In this document: piece after piece, positions 18,173 through 26,986 of the stretch | Layout of the letters: each line of letters begins with the position of its first letter | Position numbering within the stretch: position 1 is the first letter of the stretch | Origin: SIG672 sp045580325 | GTDB lineage: Bacteria; Bacillota; Clostridia; Oscillospirales; CAG-272 | Length of the DNA: 64,000 bases | Reading direction: 5' to 3' | Assembly: GCA_045580325.1 (NCBI GenBank) | Contig: JAZNNR010000031.1 | Location: forward strand, 1-64,000 | Notes under the pieces: generated by a model | Told to the model about the DNA's origin: nothing | Databases searched by the model: none | The model's input: only the letters and a program-made list of their open reading frames with translations | Program-made: the position numbers and the translations under genes

Positions 18173-19435
18173 ATGCTTACAACACTTGAAATAATGAAAA
18201 GAGCGCAGGCTGTAAAGGGTGCACTTGCTTCGATCTCGACCGAGGACAAGAATCGAGCGCTCTCCTATATGGCGGATATGCTTATAGAAAACAAGGACGC
18301 CATCCTCGCGGCAAGCGAGCTTGACGTCGAGGCGGCAAAGGGAAAGATCTCAGATGTTATGCTCGACAGACTTTCGCTCAGCGAGAAGCGTATTGAGGCG
18401 ATGGCTGACGGGATCCGCGAGGTCATCGACCTTCCCGATCCTGTTGGCAAGGTAATATCGTCGGTTACACGTCCAAACGGAATCGTAATTGAAAAGGTTT
18501 CCGCGCCGATGGGCGTTATCGCGATAATATACGAAAGCCGTCCGAACGTTACCTCTGACGCGGCGGCGCTTACGCTCAAATCGGGCAACGTCTGCATTCT
18601 TCGCGGCGGAAAGGAAGCTTCTCGCTCGGCAAGAGCGATAACTGCCGCGCTCCGAAAAGGAATTTCAAAGGCAGGACTCCCCGAAGACCTCGTTCAGATA
18701 GTCGAGGACACGAGCAGAGATAGCGCAAACGAGCTTATGAACGGCGTCGGATACGTCGATCTGCTCATTCCGAGAGGTGGCGCAGGACTGATCCGCGCTT
18801 GCACAGAAAACGCAAAGGTTCCATGTATTCAGACGGGTACGGGCATTTGCCATATCTATATTGACGGCGATGCCGATACTGAAAAGGCGCTGAATATTCT
18901 TGAAAACGCTAAAACGAGCCGTCCTTCTGTGTGCAACGCCGCAGAGGTCTGCCTCGTTGACGAGAAAATTGCCGATAAAATTTTACCGCTTATCAGGGAA
19001 AGACTCTGCGAAAAGCGCGAAAGCGGCGGAAATATCCCCGTAGAGCTCCGTCTTGACGAAAGGGCGGCGGCAATAATCGAGGGAAAGAGCGCGCTCGAAA
19101 ATGATTTTGATACCGAATTTCTTGATTATATTCTTGCAATAAAGGTGGTTTCGGGCGTAAAAGACGCTTGCGAGCACATTTTAAATCACTCGACAGGACA
19201 TTCGGAAGCGATAATCACCGAAAACAGCGATGCCGCCGACTATTTTACAAGGGTAATCGACAGCGCAGCGGTCTATGTGAACGCTTCGACACGCTTTACC
19301 GACGGCGGCGAGTTCGGACTCGGCTGTGAGATCGGAATTTCCACGCAAAAGCTTCACGCTCGCGGACCTATGGGACTTGACGAGCTTAATACCTACAAAT
19401 ATATTATCCGTGGCAACGGACAGGTGAGGTCTTAG
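18173..19435 (+). CDS. proA: Gamma-glutamyl phosphate reductase
   Basis: NADPH-dependent aldehyde-dehydrogenase-fold enzyme making glutamate 5-semialdehyde, step two of proline synthesis. Hallmarks: IYESRPNVTSDAAALTLKSGN, LRGGKEA and the catalytic Cys in TSRPSVCNAAE. 420 residues is standard. It begins 39 bases after proB. Its TAG stop (19433-19435) is formed by the first bases of an intergenic hairpin repeat (TTAGGGC), so the repeat abuts, or has reset, the C-terminus. Confidence 0.96.
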   Translation: MLTTLEIMKRAQAVKGALASISTEDKNRALSYMADMLIENKDAILAASELDVEAAKGKISDVMLDRLSLSEKRIEAMADGIREVIDLPDPVGKVISSVTRPNGIVIEKVSAPMGVIAIIYESRPNVTSDAAALTLKSGNVCILRGGKEASRSARAITAALRKGISKAGLPEDLVQIVEDTSRDSANELMNGVGYVDLLIPRGGAGLIRACTENAKVPCIQTGTGICHIYIDGDADTEKALNILENAKTSRPSVCNAAEVCLVDEKIADKILPLIRERLCEKRESGGNIPVELRLDERAAAIIEGKSALENDFDTEFLDYILAIKVVSGVKDACEHILNHSTGHSEAIITENSDAADYFTRVIDSAAVYVNASTRFTDGGEFGLGCEIGISTQKLHARGPMGLDELNTYKYIIRGNGQVRS

Positions 19436-19606
19436 GGCTCTGCCCTAAGAACCCGCCAAAACCTTTTTTGTAAAAAAGGTTTTGGATTCCAAAAAACTTT
19501 ACTGAAAATGGAACACGCTGATTTTACAAAAGTTTTTGAGACGAAGTTAAAACAAATTGCAAGCAATTTGTTTGACACTTTTTTTCAAAAAGGGGTTCCA
19601 AGAAAG
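19432..19606. repeat. Hairpin intergenic repeat (family H), copy 1, between proA and proC
   Basis: Composite element. It has a small hairpin TTAGGGC..GCCCTAA (19432-19448) and a long hairpin with core CTTTTTTG..AAAAAAG and outer stem CCAAAAC/GTTTTGG (19456-19485). An anchor CAAAAAACTTTACTG follows. Then comes a degraded inverted half with ACAAAAGTTTTTGAG, a stem AAACAAATTGC/GCAATTTGTTT and TTTTTTTCAAAAAGGGGTTCC. It fills the whole proA-proC gap and ends just before the proC ribosome site. It may attenuate proC relative to proBA. Confidence 0.8.
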
Positions 19607-19625
19607 CGAGAAAGGACATAAAACT

Positions 19626-20429
19626 ATGAAAACAATCGGATTTATAGGCGCAGGCAATATGGGCGGTGCGCTCATACGCGCGGCTTCCCGCTCGGATATA
19701 AAGTGCGAAATACTTATCGCAGATAAAATAGCCGAAAAAGCAGAGATCATTTCAAAGGAAACAGGCGCGGCGGTCTCCTCATGTCGCGAGATCGCAGAAA
19801 AATGCGACCTTATCTTCCTTGGCGTAAAGCCGAATTTTATGGCAACGACACTCGAAGAGATAAACGATATTCTCGAGGCAAGAGAAGAAAAACCGACTCT
19901 CGTTTCGATGGCGGCAGGCGTAAAGATCGAAAAGATCGCCGAGATAACAGGGAACTCTTGCCCTATAATACGCATTATGCCGAACATTCCCGTGTCGGTC
20001 GGTGAAGGTATGATACTTTATACCGTCTGCTCTCGCGTCAGCGCCGAGACAGAGGAGCTTTTCCTCGCAGTTATGGGAAAATCGGGCAAGCTCGACAAGA
20101 TCCCCGAGGCTCTTATCGATGCCGGAAGCGCGCTTTCGGGCTGCGGTCCTGCCTTTGTATTTATGTTCATCGAGGCTCTCGCGGACGGCGGAGTTTTGTG
20201 CGGACTTCCGCGCGACAAGGCACTTGCCTATGCAGCGCAGACACTTCTCGGCTCTGCAAAGCTGCTTTCGGAGTCGGGCAAACACGCGGGTGAGCTCAAG
20301 GACGCCGTTTGCAGTCCGGGCGGAAGCACCATCGAGGGCGTTCGTACTCTCGAGGAGGGCGCGTTCAGAGGTGTCGTTACCGACGCTGTGATCGCCTCAT
20401 TTGAAAAGACCAAAATGCTTGGGAAATAA
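19626..20429 (+). CDS. proC: Pyrroline-5-carboxylate reductase
   Basis: Last enzyme of proline synthesis, reducing pyrroline-5-carboxylate with NAD(P)H. The Rossmann signature GFIGAGNMGGALI begins at residue 4, and the C-terminal signature is in DAVCSPGGSTIEGVRTLEEGAFRG. The frame is open back to 19557, but that part comes from the intergenic repeat; AAAGGA at 19611-19616 sets the start at ATG 19626, giving 267 residues, the family norm. It completes the proBAC set. Confidence 0.96.
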   Translation: MKTIGFIGAGNMGGALIRAASRSDIKCEILIADKIAEKAEIISKETGAAVSSCREIAEKCDLIFLGVKPNFMATTLEEINDILEAREEKPTLVSMAAGVKIEKIAEITGNSCPIIRIMPNIPVSVGEGMILYTVCSRVSAETEELFLAVMGKSGKLDKIPEALIDAGSALSGCGPAFVFMFIEALADGGVLCGLPRDKALAYAAQTLLGSAKLLSESGKHAGELKDAVCSPGGSTIEGVRTLEEGAFRGVVTDAVIASFEKTKMLGK

Positions 20430-20445
20430 TGTAATATAGCAAAAT

Positions 20446-20478
20446 AAAAAGCACTTGCGTAGCTGCAAGTGCTTTTTT
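20446..20478. terminator. Bidirectional terminator between proC and the restriction-modification gene
   Basis: Perfect 8-bp stem GCACTTGC / GCAAGTGC with a 6-base loop, flanked by AAAAA on the left and TTTTTT on the right, between convergent genes. Confidence 0.9.
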
Positions 20479-20483
20479 GTGTT

Positions 20484-23240
20484 TTATTTGGTTAATTTCT
20501 GATACATTTTCATCAGCTCTGCGACGCAAGTGCTTTCTGTCATAGTCTTTACGTCAAATCCGTATGCCTGCATTACTGCTCGGTCGTTGGCTTGGTGAGC
20601 CTTGCGGAGTTCGGGCGGCATAGCAACCTCGTCATAGAGGTCGGCGAGAGAACAATCGGGATAGAGCGCACGGGCGTCAAGGATAGCCTGTGCCGTTTCC
20701 TCGATCTTCTTTTTCTGCTCGTCGGTGGGGTTAGGCCAAGGGAAGTTGTTGTAGACAATGTCTTTGGAATAGCGGTAACTCGGTCCATAATATCCACAAG
20801 TCGCACGCATCCATGCCATATGTACGTTCGAAGTCAATACTCCAAAGTGATATATGGTTGCACTAGGAATTATCTTTACCAAATTACTACAGATTATATC
20901 TGGAGTCAAAAACCCCATTGGAACATAGCGACGGGTAGATATAGTTGCTTCGGGAATTAAAATATAAGTGTCTTTAGGGAAATTTTCGACTTGAAAACGT
21001 GTAGGTGTATTGGCAAGCTTTAAGGTAGATTTCCTCTTGCTTGAACTTCTAAATTCTTTTACTAAACGAACACGTTCCATACATTTTGGCATTTCTCTTA
21101 ATTCTTTGGGAGAACATTCTCCTAACCATAAACAATATCGCTTTTTATCGTATAAGAATTCGTTTGCTCCATACCAAGGACGGAAATATTTTTCCGCTTT
21201 GGGCTCCACTTTTAAAAATTCTTCCATATCGTCTGTTGTAAAGAGATAATAACCACCATCGATGGGTTGATTTCCTATGCCTATTTCAGGAACGTCGCTG
21301 ATTGGTTTAGTTCTACTCTCAACAAATATGTTATCTGCTTCTATTAAGTATGCATTTATGTTTGAAGCCTGTTTTGCTTGACCACTCTCAAAAATATACT
21401 TTTCTTTTGCTTCGTAACAACTAAATCCTACAATTACACAATATACTAACGCTTTGGCATTTGCCTCGTTTGCCCACTTAAATGTACGATATGCAAAATT
21501 GATTCTTACGTTGAATTTTTCAAATAACGGTTTCCAAACTGCAGCGACCTGTTCTCCCTGGGTAATAGAATTAGTAGATACAAATGCTATCTTGATGTTT
21601 GTTGAATCGGCAATTTGTGCAGCTTTATAAAACCAGCCTGAAACATAGTCAATAATTCCAACATTTTTACACCCATTATACACGTTGGAAATATCGTTTC
21701 GTTGCTCCGATGTCATAAATTTTGAGCCCACAAACGGCGGATTACCCATAATATAATTCAGCTTATCCTTCGGCACAACGCTTTCCCAGTCAACACGAAG
21801 GGCGTTGCCTTCAACAATATTGGCATAGGATTTCAGCGGCAGAAAATCGAGCGTCATATTTACAATGTCCTCGGTTTCCTTCATCATCTGGCTTTCCGCT
21901 ATCCAAAGTGCAGTTTTTGCGACAGTTACGGCAAAATCGTTTATCTCTATTCCGTAAAACTGACCGATAGATACCTTTATAATATCACCTGTGTCGATCT
22001 GTATCTGCCCCTCGTGGATAATTTCAAGCGCTTCGTTTTCAAGACGGCGCAAGGAAATATATGTCTGCGTGAGGAAATTACCCGAGCCGCACGCAGGGTC
22101 AAAAAAGGTCAGCTCTGACAGCTTTTCGCGGAATGCCTGCGCTCTGTCTTTTCTTATTTTGGTTACCTTCAGAGCCTTTATCTCGGAAAGCTCCTCACGA
22201 AGCTCATCAAGGAACAAGGGATCAATAACCTTATGAATATTTTCAATAGAGGTATAGTGCATACCGCCACTACGTCGGGTTTCGGGATTCAGAGTAGATT
22301 CAAATACCGCTCCGAAAATAGTCGGGCTTATCTGCGACCAGTCAAAATCCTCACTTGCTTTATGAAGGAGAAGGTCAACTATCTCCTCGGTGAAGTTGGG
22401 AATTTCAATATTTTCATCGGCAAACAGACCGCCGTTCACGTAGGGGAATGCCGCCAAAGTATCGTCCATATAGGGATCGCGCTCGCTTATTTGTGTGTCA
22501 AGCACACGGAAAAGATCGATAAGTGCGCGGCGCACGTCCCTTACGTTAAAGCTCTTTATATAGTTATGGAATTTCAGATGGTCGCCGAAAATCCCCGAGT
22601 CCTCTGCATAAAGGCAGAAAACAAGACGCACGCAAAGAATGTTAAGGCTATGAAGGGAAGCCTTATCTTCGGGATTTATGTACTGTTTTAGTATTGCGTC
22701 ATAGAGCTTTCCAACAAGCACTCCCGCTTGAATGGAGATCTGCTCTTCGCGGTGTATAAGCTCGCTCTTTTCTTCAACGAGGAAGGAAAGGCGATAGTAT
22801 TCCTTGCCGAGGTCCTTAAGCAGTATGCTTTCGGGCTCTCCCGTAGGCTTTTCCATATCGTAAATAAGGAATTCTTCAAAATTGCAGGTGATTATCCAGC
22901 GCGGACGCTGCGACCAAGGTAGTGCCGCCGAATATCTCTGCGCCTGCTGAAAGGGAGTAAGCAGAGTTCCGTCCGACTGACGGATAGGGCTACGCAAGCT
23001 GAGCCCTTTCTTTTTCTGCTCAATGAGTACGTGCGTCGAGGGAATATGACCGTCGATAAAGCTTGTATGGTCAAGCCTTACACGTTCTTCAAAGAGTATA
23101 AATTTTTCGGGTTCCGCAACGCCGAGAACATCTCGTGCAAGAGAAAGCCAAAAGGACTGACTATCACTCTTTTCGTCGCCGCGATCTTTCCAATATTCCG
23201 CAAAAGCCTTTGCGGCTCTTTTTCTATCTGCTTCTGTCAT
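20484..23240 (-). CDS. Type IIG (MmeI-like) restriction-modification enzyme
   Basis: 918-residue single-chain enzyme. The N-terminus carries a PD-(D/E)xK nuclease pattern D63-x10-E74-Q-K76 (STHVLIEQKKK), as in MmeI. The SAM-binding motif I is D381-PACGSG in FFDPACGSGNFL, and the amino-methyltransferase motif IV is N500-PPF, implying N6-adenine methylation. The region after motif IV (about 505-810) should hold the target-recognition domain and is visibly more AT-rich than its flanks, a sign of domain replacement. A terminal spacer (PWPNPTDEQKKKIEETAQAILDAR) is typical. AGGAGGG precedes the ATG. No separate nuclease or specificity gene lies nearby, so it acts alone as defence enzyme; recognition site unknown. 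Confidence 0.88.
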   Translation of the reverse strand: MTEADRKRAAKAFAEYWKDRGDEKSDSQSFWLSLARDVLGVAEPEKFILFEERVRLDHTSFIDGHIPSTHVLIEQKKKGLSLRSPIRQSDGTLLTPFQQAQRYSAALPWSQRPRWIITCNFEEFLIYDMEKPTGEPESILLKDLGKEYYRLSFLVEEKSELIHREEQISIQAGVLVGKLYDAILKQYINPEDKASLHSLNILCVRLVFCLYAEDSGIFGDHLKFHNYIKSFNVRDVRRALIDLFRVLDTQISERDPYMDDTLAAFPYVNGGLFADENIEIPNFTEEIVDLLLHKASEDFDWSQISPTIFGAVFESTLNPETRRSGGMHYTSIENIHKVIDPLFLDELREELSEIKALKVTKIRKDRAQAFREKLSELTFFDPACGSGNFLTQTYISLRRLENEALEIIHEGQIQIDTGDIIKVSIGQFYGIEINDFAVTVAKTALWIAESQMMKETEDIVNMTLDFLPLKSYANIVEGNALRVDWESVVPKDKLNYIMGNPPFVGSKFMTSEQRNDISNVYNGCKNVGIIDYVSGWFYKAAQIADSTNIKIAFVSTNSITQGEQVAAVWKPLFEKFNVRINFAYRTFKWANEANAKALVYCVIVGFSCYEAKEKYIFESGQAKQASNINAYLIEADNIFVESRTKPISDVPEIGIGNQPIDGGYYLFTTDDMEEFLKVEPKAEKYFRPWYGANEFLYDKKRYCLWLGECSPKELREMPKCMERVRLVKEFRSSSKRKSTLKLANTPTRFQVENFPKDTYILIPEATISTRRYVPMGFLTPDIICSNLVKIIPSATIYHFGVLTSNVHMAWMRATCGYYGPSYRYSKDIVYNNFPWPNPTDEQKKKIEETAQAILDARALYPDCSLADLYDEVAMPPELRKAHQANDRAVMQAYGFDVKTMTESTCVAELMKMYQKLTK

Positions 23241-23264
23241 AACGCCCTCCTAAATGATTATCTA

Positions 23265-23293
23265 ATTATATCATATATTCTCACATTTTGCAA
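23265..23293 (-). promoter_or_regulatory. Promoter of the type IIG restriction-modification gene
   Basis: On the minus strand: -35 TTGCAA (23288-23293) and -10 TATAAT (23265-23270), 17-bp spacer, about 24 bases upstream of the start codon. Confidence 0.75.
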
Positions 23294-23301
23294 GTAGGCA
23301 T

Positions 23302-23340
23302 AAAAAACGGCATAGCCGCTTTTTCCACAGCTATACCGTT
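23302..23340 (-). terminator. Intrinsic terminator of cysS
   Basis: Read on the minus strand, a 10-bp stem ACGGTATAGC / GCTATGCCGT (one U-G pair) ends in six T, 18 bases after the cysS stop. Confidence 0.88.
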
Positions 23341-23357
23341 TGTTTTTTATAAATTAC

Positions 23358-24788
23358 TCACTGCTTTTCCCAGCGTGTGCCCTGCGGAGTATCGATAAGA
23401 ACGATACCTTCGGCAAGGAGATCTGCGCGGATCGCGTCTGCTTTCGCGTAGTCCTTTGCCTTTTTAGCCGCCGCGCGCTCTGCGATAAGAGCCTCGATGC
23501 GAGCCGCCTCGGGATCGTCATTCGCGGGAGCTTCCGCCTTCTGATCCTGCTGTGCTCTGAGCTTTTCTGCCGCCTCGATAAGTCCGAGAGAGAGAACTCT
23601 GTCAAAATCAGCGATAAGAGCGAGCTTGGTCTTTGCCGAGATATTTGCCTTAACTACGTCATAAATCGCGGTTACTGCGAGCGATGTGTTGAGGTCGTTG
23701 TCAAGCGCGTCGGTAAATACCTTCTTGTATTTTGCCATATCGTCCTCGTTTATCTCGCCCGAGTTGTCAAGGGCCGCGATACGTGCAACGAGCTTGTTAT
23801 ATGCTGTTGCCGCATTGTCGAGGTTTTCCCAGCTGAAGACGAGCGACTTGCGGTAGTGCGACTGCATACAGAAGAATCTGTAAACGAGGGGATCGTATCC
23901 CTTTTCCTCAAGGAGCGAAACTGTGAGGAATTCGCCCTTGGATTTACTCATTTTTCCGCTGTTTGTGTTCAGATGGCGCACGTGGAACCAATAATTGCAC
24001 CACTTATGACCGAGGAAAGCCTCGCTTTGTGCGATCTCATTTGTGTGGTGAGGGAATGCGTTGTCGATACCGCCGCAGTGGATATCGAGCGTTTCGCCGA
24101 GGTGCTTCATCGAGATGCACGAGCATTCGATATGCCAACCGGGATAGCCAACGCCCCAGGGGGAATCCCATTTAAGCTCCTGATCCTCGAACTTCGAGCG
24201 TGTAAACCAAAGCACGAAGTCTGCCTTGTTTCTCTTGTATGAGTCTTCTTCAACGCCCTCGCGAACGCCGACCGCAAGGTCTTCTTCGGAGAAATCATTG
24301 AAAACGTAGTAGTTTTTGAGCTTTGAGGTATCAAAATAGATATTTCCGCCCGCTTCGTAGGCAAATCCCTTTTCGATAAGCGCGGTAATGACAGAAATGA
24401 AGTCATCAATGCAGGTCGTTGCGGGAGCAACTACCTCGGGAGTTTTGATCTTAAGCTTTTCGCAATCTGCGAAAAATGCGTCTGTATAGAATTTTGCGAT
24501 CTCGAGGACCGTCTTATTCTCGCGGCGCGCGCCCTTGAGCATTTTGTCTTCGCCCGTATCGCCGTCCGAGGAGAGATGTCCGACGTCGGTAATGTTCATG
24601 ACACGGGTAACGTCATATCCGAGATAGCGGAAGTACTTATCAAGCACGTCTTCCATAATATATGTGCGAAGATTTCCGATGTGCGCGAAGTGATATACGG
24701 TCGGGCCGCAGGTATACATTTTAACCTTGCCCGCCTCGTTTGGAACAAATTCATCGCGTGTTCTTGTAAGACTGTTGTATAGCTTCAT
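23358..24788 (-). CDS. cysS: Cysteinyl-tRNA synthetase
   Basis: Class I synthetase attaching cysteine to tRNA-Cys. Signatures: MYTCGPTVYHFAHIGNLRTY (zinc-binding Cys and HIGH-type motif, here HIGN), the second zinc ligand region WHIECSCISM with HCGGIDNAFPHHTNE, and GKMSKSKGEFLT as KMSKS loop. The C-terminal DALR and acidic/Ala-rich tail ends in GTRWEKQ, normal for 476 residues. GAAAGG lies upstream of the ATG. It has its own promoter and terminator and no T-box leader. Confidence 0.97.
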   Translation of the reverse strand: MKLYNSLTRTRDEFVPNEAGKVKMYTCGPTVYHFAHIGNLRTYIMEDVLDKYFRYLGYDVTRVMNITDVGHLSSDGDTGEDKMLKGARRENKTVLEIAKFYTDAFFADCEKLKIKTPEVVAPATTCIDDFISVITALIEKGFAYEAGGNIYFDTSKLKNYYVFNDFSEEDLAVGVREGVEEDSYKRNKADFVLWFTRSKFEDQELKWDSPWGVGYPGWHIECSCISMKHLGETLDIHCGGIDNAFPHHTNEIAQSEAFLGHKWCNYWFHVRHLNTNSGKMSKSKGEFLTVSLLEEKGYDPLVYRFFCMQSHYRKSLVFSWENLDNAATAYNKLVARIAALDNSGEINEDDMAKYKKVFTDALDNDLNTSLAVTAIYDVVKANISAKTKLALIADFDRVLSLGLIEAAEKLRAQQDQKAEAPANDDPEAARIEALIAERAAAKKAKDYAKADAIRADLLAEGIVLIDTPQGTRWEKQ

Positions 24789-24843
24789 ATGTTTGAAAAC
24801 CTTTCGTAAAAGCGTAATATTAAAACTTTGTCCTTATCACAGA

Positions 24844-24872
24844 AGTATAGCATATTTTTATTCACTTGTCAA
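24844..24872 (-). promoter_or_regulatory. Promoter of cysS
   Basis: On the minus strand: -35 TTGACA (24867-24872) and -10 TATACT (24844-24849), 17-bp spacer with extended TGC; start about 60 bases before the cysS ATG. Confidence 0.85.
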
Positions 24873-24875
24873 CTT

Positions 24876-25016
24876 CTTGGAACCCCTTTTTGAAAAAGGG
24901 GTTCCAAACCTCCCCAAAAACTTTTCTGAAAAAAGGAGCTCGTTGGTTTTTAGAAAAGTTTTGGTCGAGCTTTTTCAAAAGCTCGCAGGGTTTCTTAAGG
25001 GACGGCGTCCCTTAAG
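24876..25016. repeat. Hairpin intergenic repeat (family H), copy 2, between divergent cysS and HAD genes
   Basis: Two hairpin units facing each other. The first is TTGGAACCCCTTTTT / AAAAAGGGGTTCCAA (24878-24906) followed by the anchor CCAAAAACTTTTCTG. The mirror is TTTAGAAAAGTTTTGG, then GAGCTTTTTCAAAAGCTC, then a small hairpin CTTAAGGGAC..GTCCCTTAAG. It overlaps the -35 side of the cysS promoter. The rest of this 352-base gap holds the two divergent promoters. Confidence 0.82.
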
Positions 25017-25070
25017 TCGCGCGTGCCTCAATGCGCGAAACCTCAAAGCTCTGCTTTTTTCTCCCCCATC

Positions 25071-25099
25071 TTGACTCTTTCACCCTTAAATGCTATAAT
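25071..25099 (+). promoter_or_regulatory. Promoter of the HAD phosphatase/amidohydrolase/GH95 genes
   Basis: -35 TTGACT (25071-25076) and -10 TATAAT (25094-25099) with a 17-bp spacer and extended TGC, 42 bases upstream of the first ATG. Confidence 0.85.
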
Positions 25100-25140
25100 T
25101 AACAAAAAGCCACTTTTTAAGAAAATTAAGGAAAACCAAA

Positions 25141-25776
25141 ATGAAAACATACCTTTTTGACTTCGACGGCACGCTCGTTGACTCTATGCCGACCTACGTT
25201 TCAACGATGCTGCGTATCCTCGACGAAAATAATATCCCCTACGACAACTCTATCGTGAAAATAATAACCCCGCTCGGACTCGTCGGCACGGCAAAATATT
25301 ATATTTCGCTCGGCGTAAACAAAACCGTCGAGGAGATCACAGACAAAATGCTCACTTATATGATAGAGGCATATTCGACCACCGTTCCTGCAAAGAAAAA
25401 CGTCGAAAGCACTCTAAGAGCGCTAAAAGAGCAGGGCTGCGACCTGAACGTGCTCACCGCAAGTCCGCACGCCACCCTTGATGCCTGCCTTGCAAGACTC
25501 GGCATAGATAGCCTTTTTACTAATATATGGTCGTGCGACGATTTCGGAACAACAAAAGCCGACCCGAATATCTACCTCGAGGCCGCAAAGCGTATCGGCA
25601 AGGATATTTCGGAGATAATCTTCATCGATGACAATATAAATGCCGACAAAACGGCAAAATCGGCGGGTATGACAGTTTACGGAATATACGACGAAAGCTC
25701 GGCGGACTACGTAGATGAAATGAAAAAGGTCTGCGAAAAATATATTTACGATTTTTCCGAGCTTATACGGATATAA
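25141..25776 (+). CDS. HAD-family hydrolase (phosphoglycolate phosphatase-like)
   Basis: 211-residue HAD subfamily IA phosphatase. Motif I DFDGTLVDS is at residues 7-15 with the nucleophile Asp7; motif II is LTASPHAT; motif III/IV is KADPNIYLEAAKRIG followed by IFIDDNINADKTAKSAG. The cap domain lies between. Substrate is unknown; such proteins act on small phosphorylated metabolites. It is followed by the amidohydrolase after 23 bases, with an AAAGGAG site between, suggesting co-transcription. Confidence 0.88.
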   Translation: MKTYLFDFDGTLVDSMPTYVSTMLRILDENNIPYDNSIVKIITPLGLVGTAKYYISLGVNKTVEEITDKMLTYMIEAYSTTVPAKKNVESTLRALKEQGCDLNVLTASPHATLDACLARLGIDSLFTNIWSCDDFGTTKADPNIYLEAAKRIGKDISEIIFIDDNINADKTAKSAGMTVYGIYDESSADYVDEMKKVCEKYIYDFSELIRI

Positions 25777-25799
25777 TTTGTTTTTAAAGGAGAAAAAAG

Positions 25800-26951
25800 A
25801 TGTTACTTATCAAAAACGCACACGTAAAGCCTATCTCACAGAACGACATAATCGGCGGTTCTCTGCTTGTCGGCGATACCGGAAAGATACTCGAGGTCGG
25901 AAAGGACATTTGTGCACCCGACGGCTGTGAAATAATCGACGCAGGCGGCCGCCTCGTTACCCCCGGCTGTATAGACGCGCACTGCCATATAGGTCTTGAT
26001 AACGAGATAATCGGCAAGGTCGGCTGGGACTATAACGAATCGGCAGACCCGATAACACCCCATATGCGCGCTATCGACTCTATCTATCCGCAGGACGAAG
26101 CTTTTGCAGACGCTATACGCGGCGGAGTAACCACAGCTTGCACAGGCCCGGGAAGCGCAAACGTGGTAGGCGGTACATTCGTTATAATCAAGCTCTCAGG
26201 AAACAGAATAGACAATATGATAGTCAAAGAGCCTGCGGCTATGAAGTGCGCCTTCGGCGAAAATCCGAAGAGAGTTTACGGCGACAGCAAAAAGAGTCCT
26301 GTTACACGTATGGGTACGGCAGCGATACTCCGCGAGCTTCTTTTCAAGGCAAAAAGATACTACGATGACAAAAAAGAGGGCAAAAACCCTGCTTTTGATA
26401 TGAAGCTTGAGGCTATGATCCCCGTTTTTGAGGGCAAAATTCCGCTCAAAGCGCACGCGCACAGAGCAGACGATATTCTCACGTCTATAAGAATAGCAAA
26501 GGAATTCGGACTTTCGCTCACTCTCGACCACTGCACAGACGGAGAAATTATCGCCGATGAGCTTGCAAAAGAGGGTTATCCTGCATTTGTCGGCCCGACT
26601 CTTGGCAACAAGAGCAAAATAGAGCTTGCAAACAAGAGCTTTACCACTCCCGCGGTACTCACAAAGGCGGGTGTGAAGGTCAGTATAATCACAGACGCGC
26701 CCGTAATTCCGCTCAGATACCTTCCTCTCTGTGCAGGTCTTGCCGCGCACGCAGGACTCGGTATTGACGAGGCTTGGAGATCTATTACAATAAATCCTGC
26801 TGAGGCGCTTGGAATTTCAGACCGCCTCGGCTCTCTTGAAGCAGGCAAGGACGCGGATATCGTTATCTGGACGGCAGATCCGCTCACACAGATCGGCGGA
26901 GAAGCGTATATCACGATAGTTGACGGAAAAATAGTACATTCAAAGGCGTAA
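25800..26951 (+). CDS. Metal-dependent amidohydrolase (imidazolonepropionase/dihydroorotase-like fold)
   Basis: 383-residue amidohydrolase with the N- and C-terminal beta-sandwich and central barrel. Metal ligands: H61 and H63 in DAHCHIGLD, later HAHRADD and LDHCTDG, and the Asp in ITDAPV. The C-terminal block NPAEALGISDRLGSLEAGKDADIVIW is the family signature. Members cleave amide bonds in cyclic or acylated small molecules; the sequence does not fix the substrate. Cytoplasmic, no signal peptide. Between the HAD phosphatase and the GH95 gene, with GAAAGGCGG leading to the next start. Confidence 0.87.
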   Translation: MLLIKNAHVKPISQNDIIGGSLLVGDTGKILEVGKDICAPDGCEIIDAGGRLVTPGCIDAHCHIGLDNEIIGKVGWDYNESADPITPHMRAIDSIYPQDEAFADAIRGGVTTACTGPGSANVVGGTFVIIKLSGNRIDNMIVKEPAAMKCAFGENPKRVYGDSKKSPVTRMGTAAILRELLFKAKRYYDDKKEGKNPAFDMKLEAMIPVFEGKIPLKAHAHRADDILTSIRIAKEFGLSLTLDHCTDGEIIADELAKEGYPAFVGPTLGNKSKIELANKSFTTPAVLTKAGVKVSIITDAPVIPLRYLPLCAGLAAHAGLGIDEAWRSITINPAEALGISDRLGSLEAGKDADIVIWTADPLTQIGGEAYITIVDGKIVHSKA

Positions 26952-26986
26952 GACCTCAAAATCGATAGTGAAAGGCGGCAACCACC

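Noticed and set aside
19557..19625. N-terminal extension of proC
   Set aside because: Encoded by the family H repeat and upstream of the ribosome site; the Rossmann fold begins at ATG 19626.
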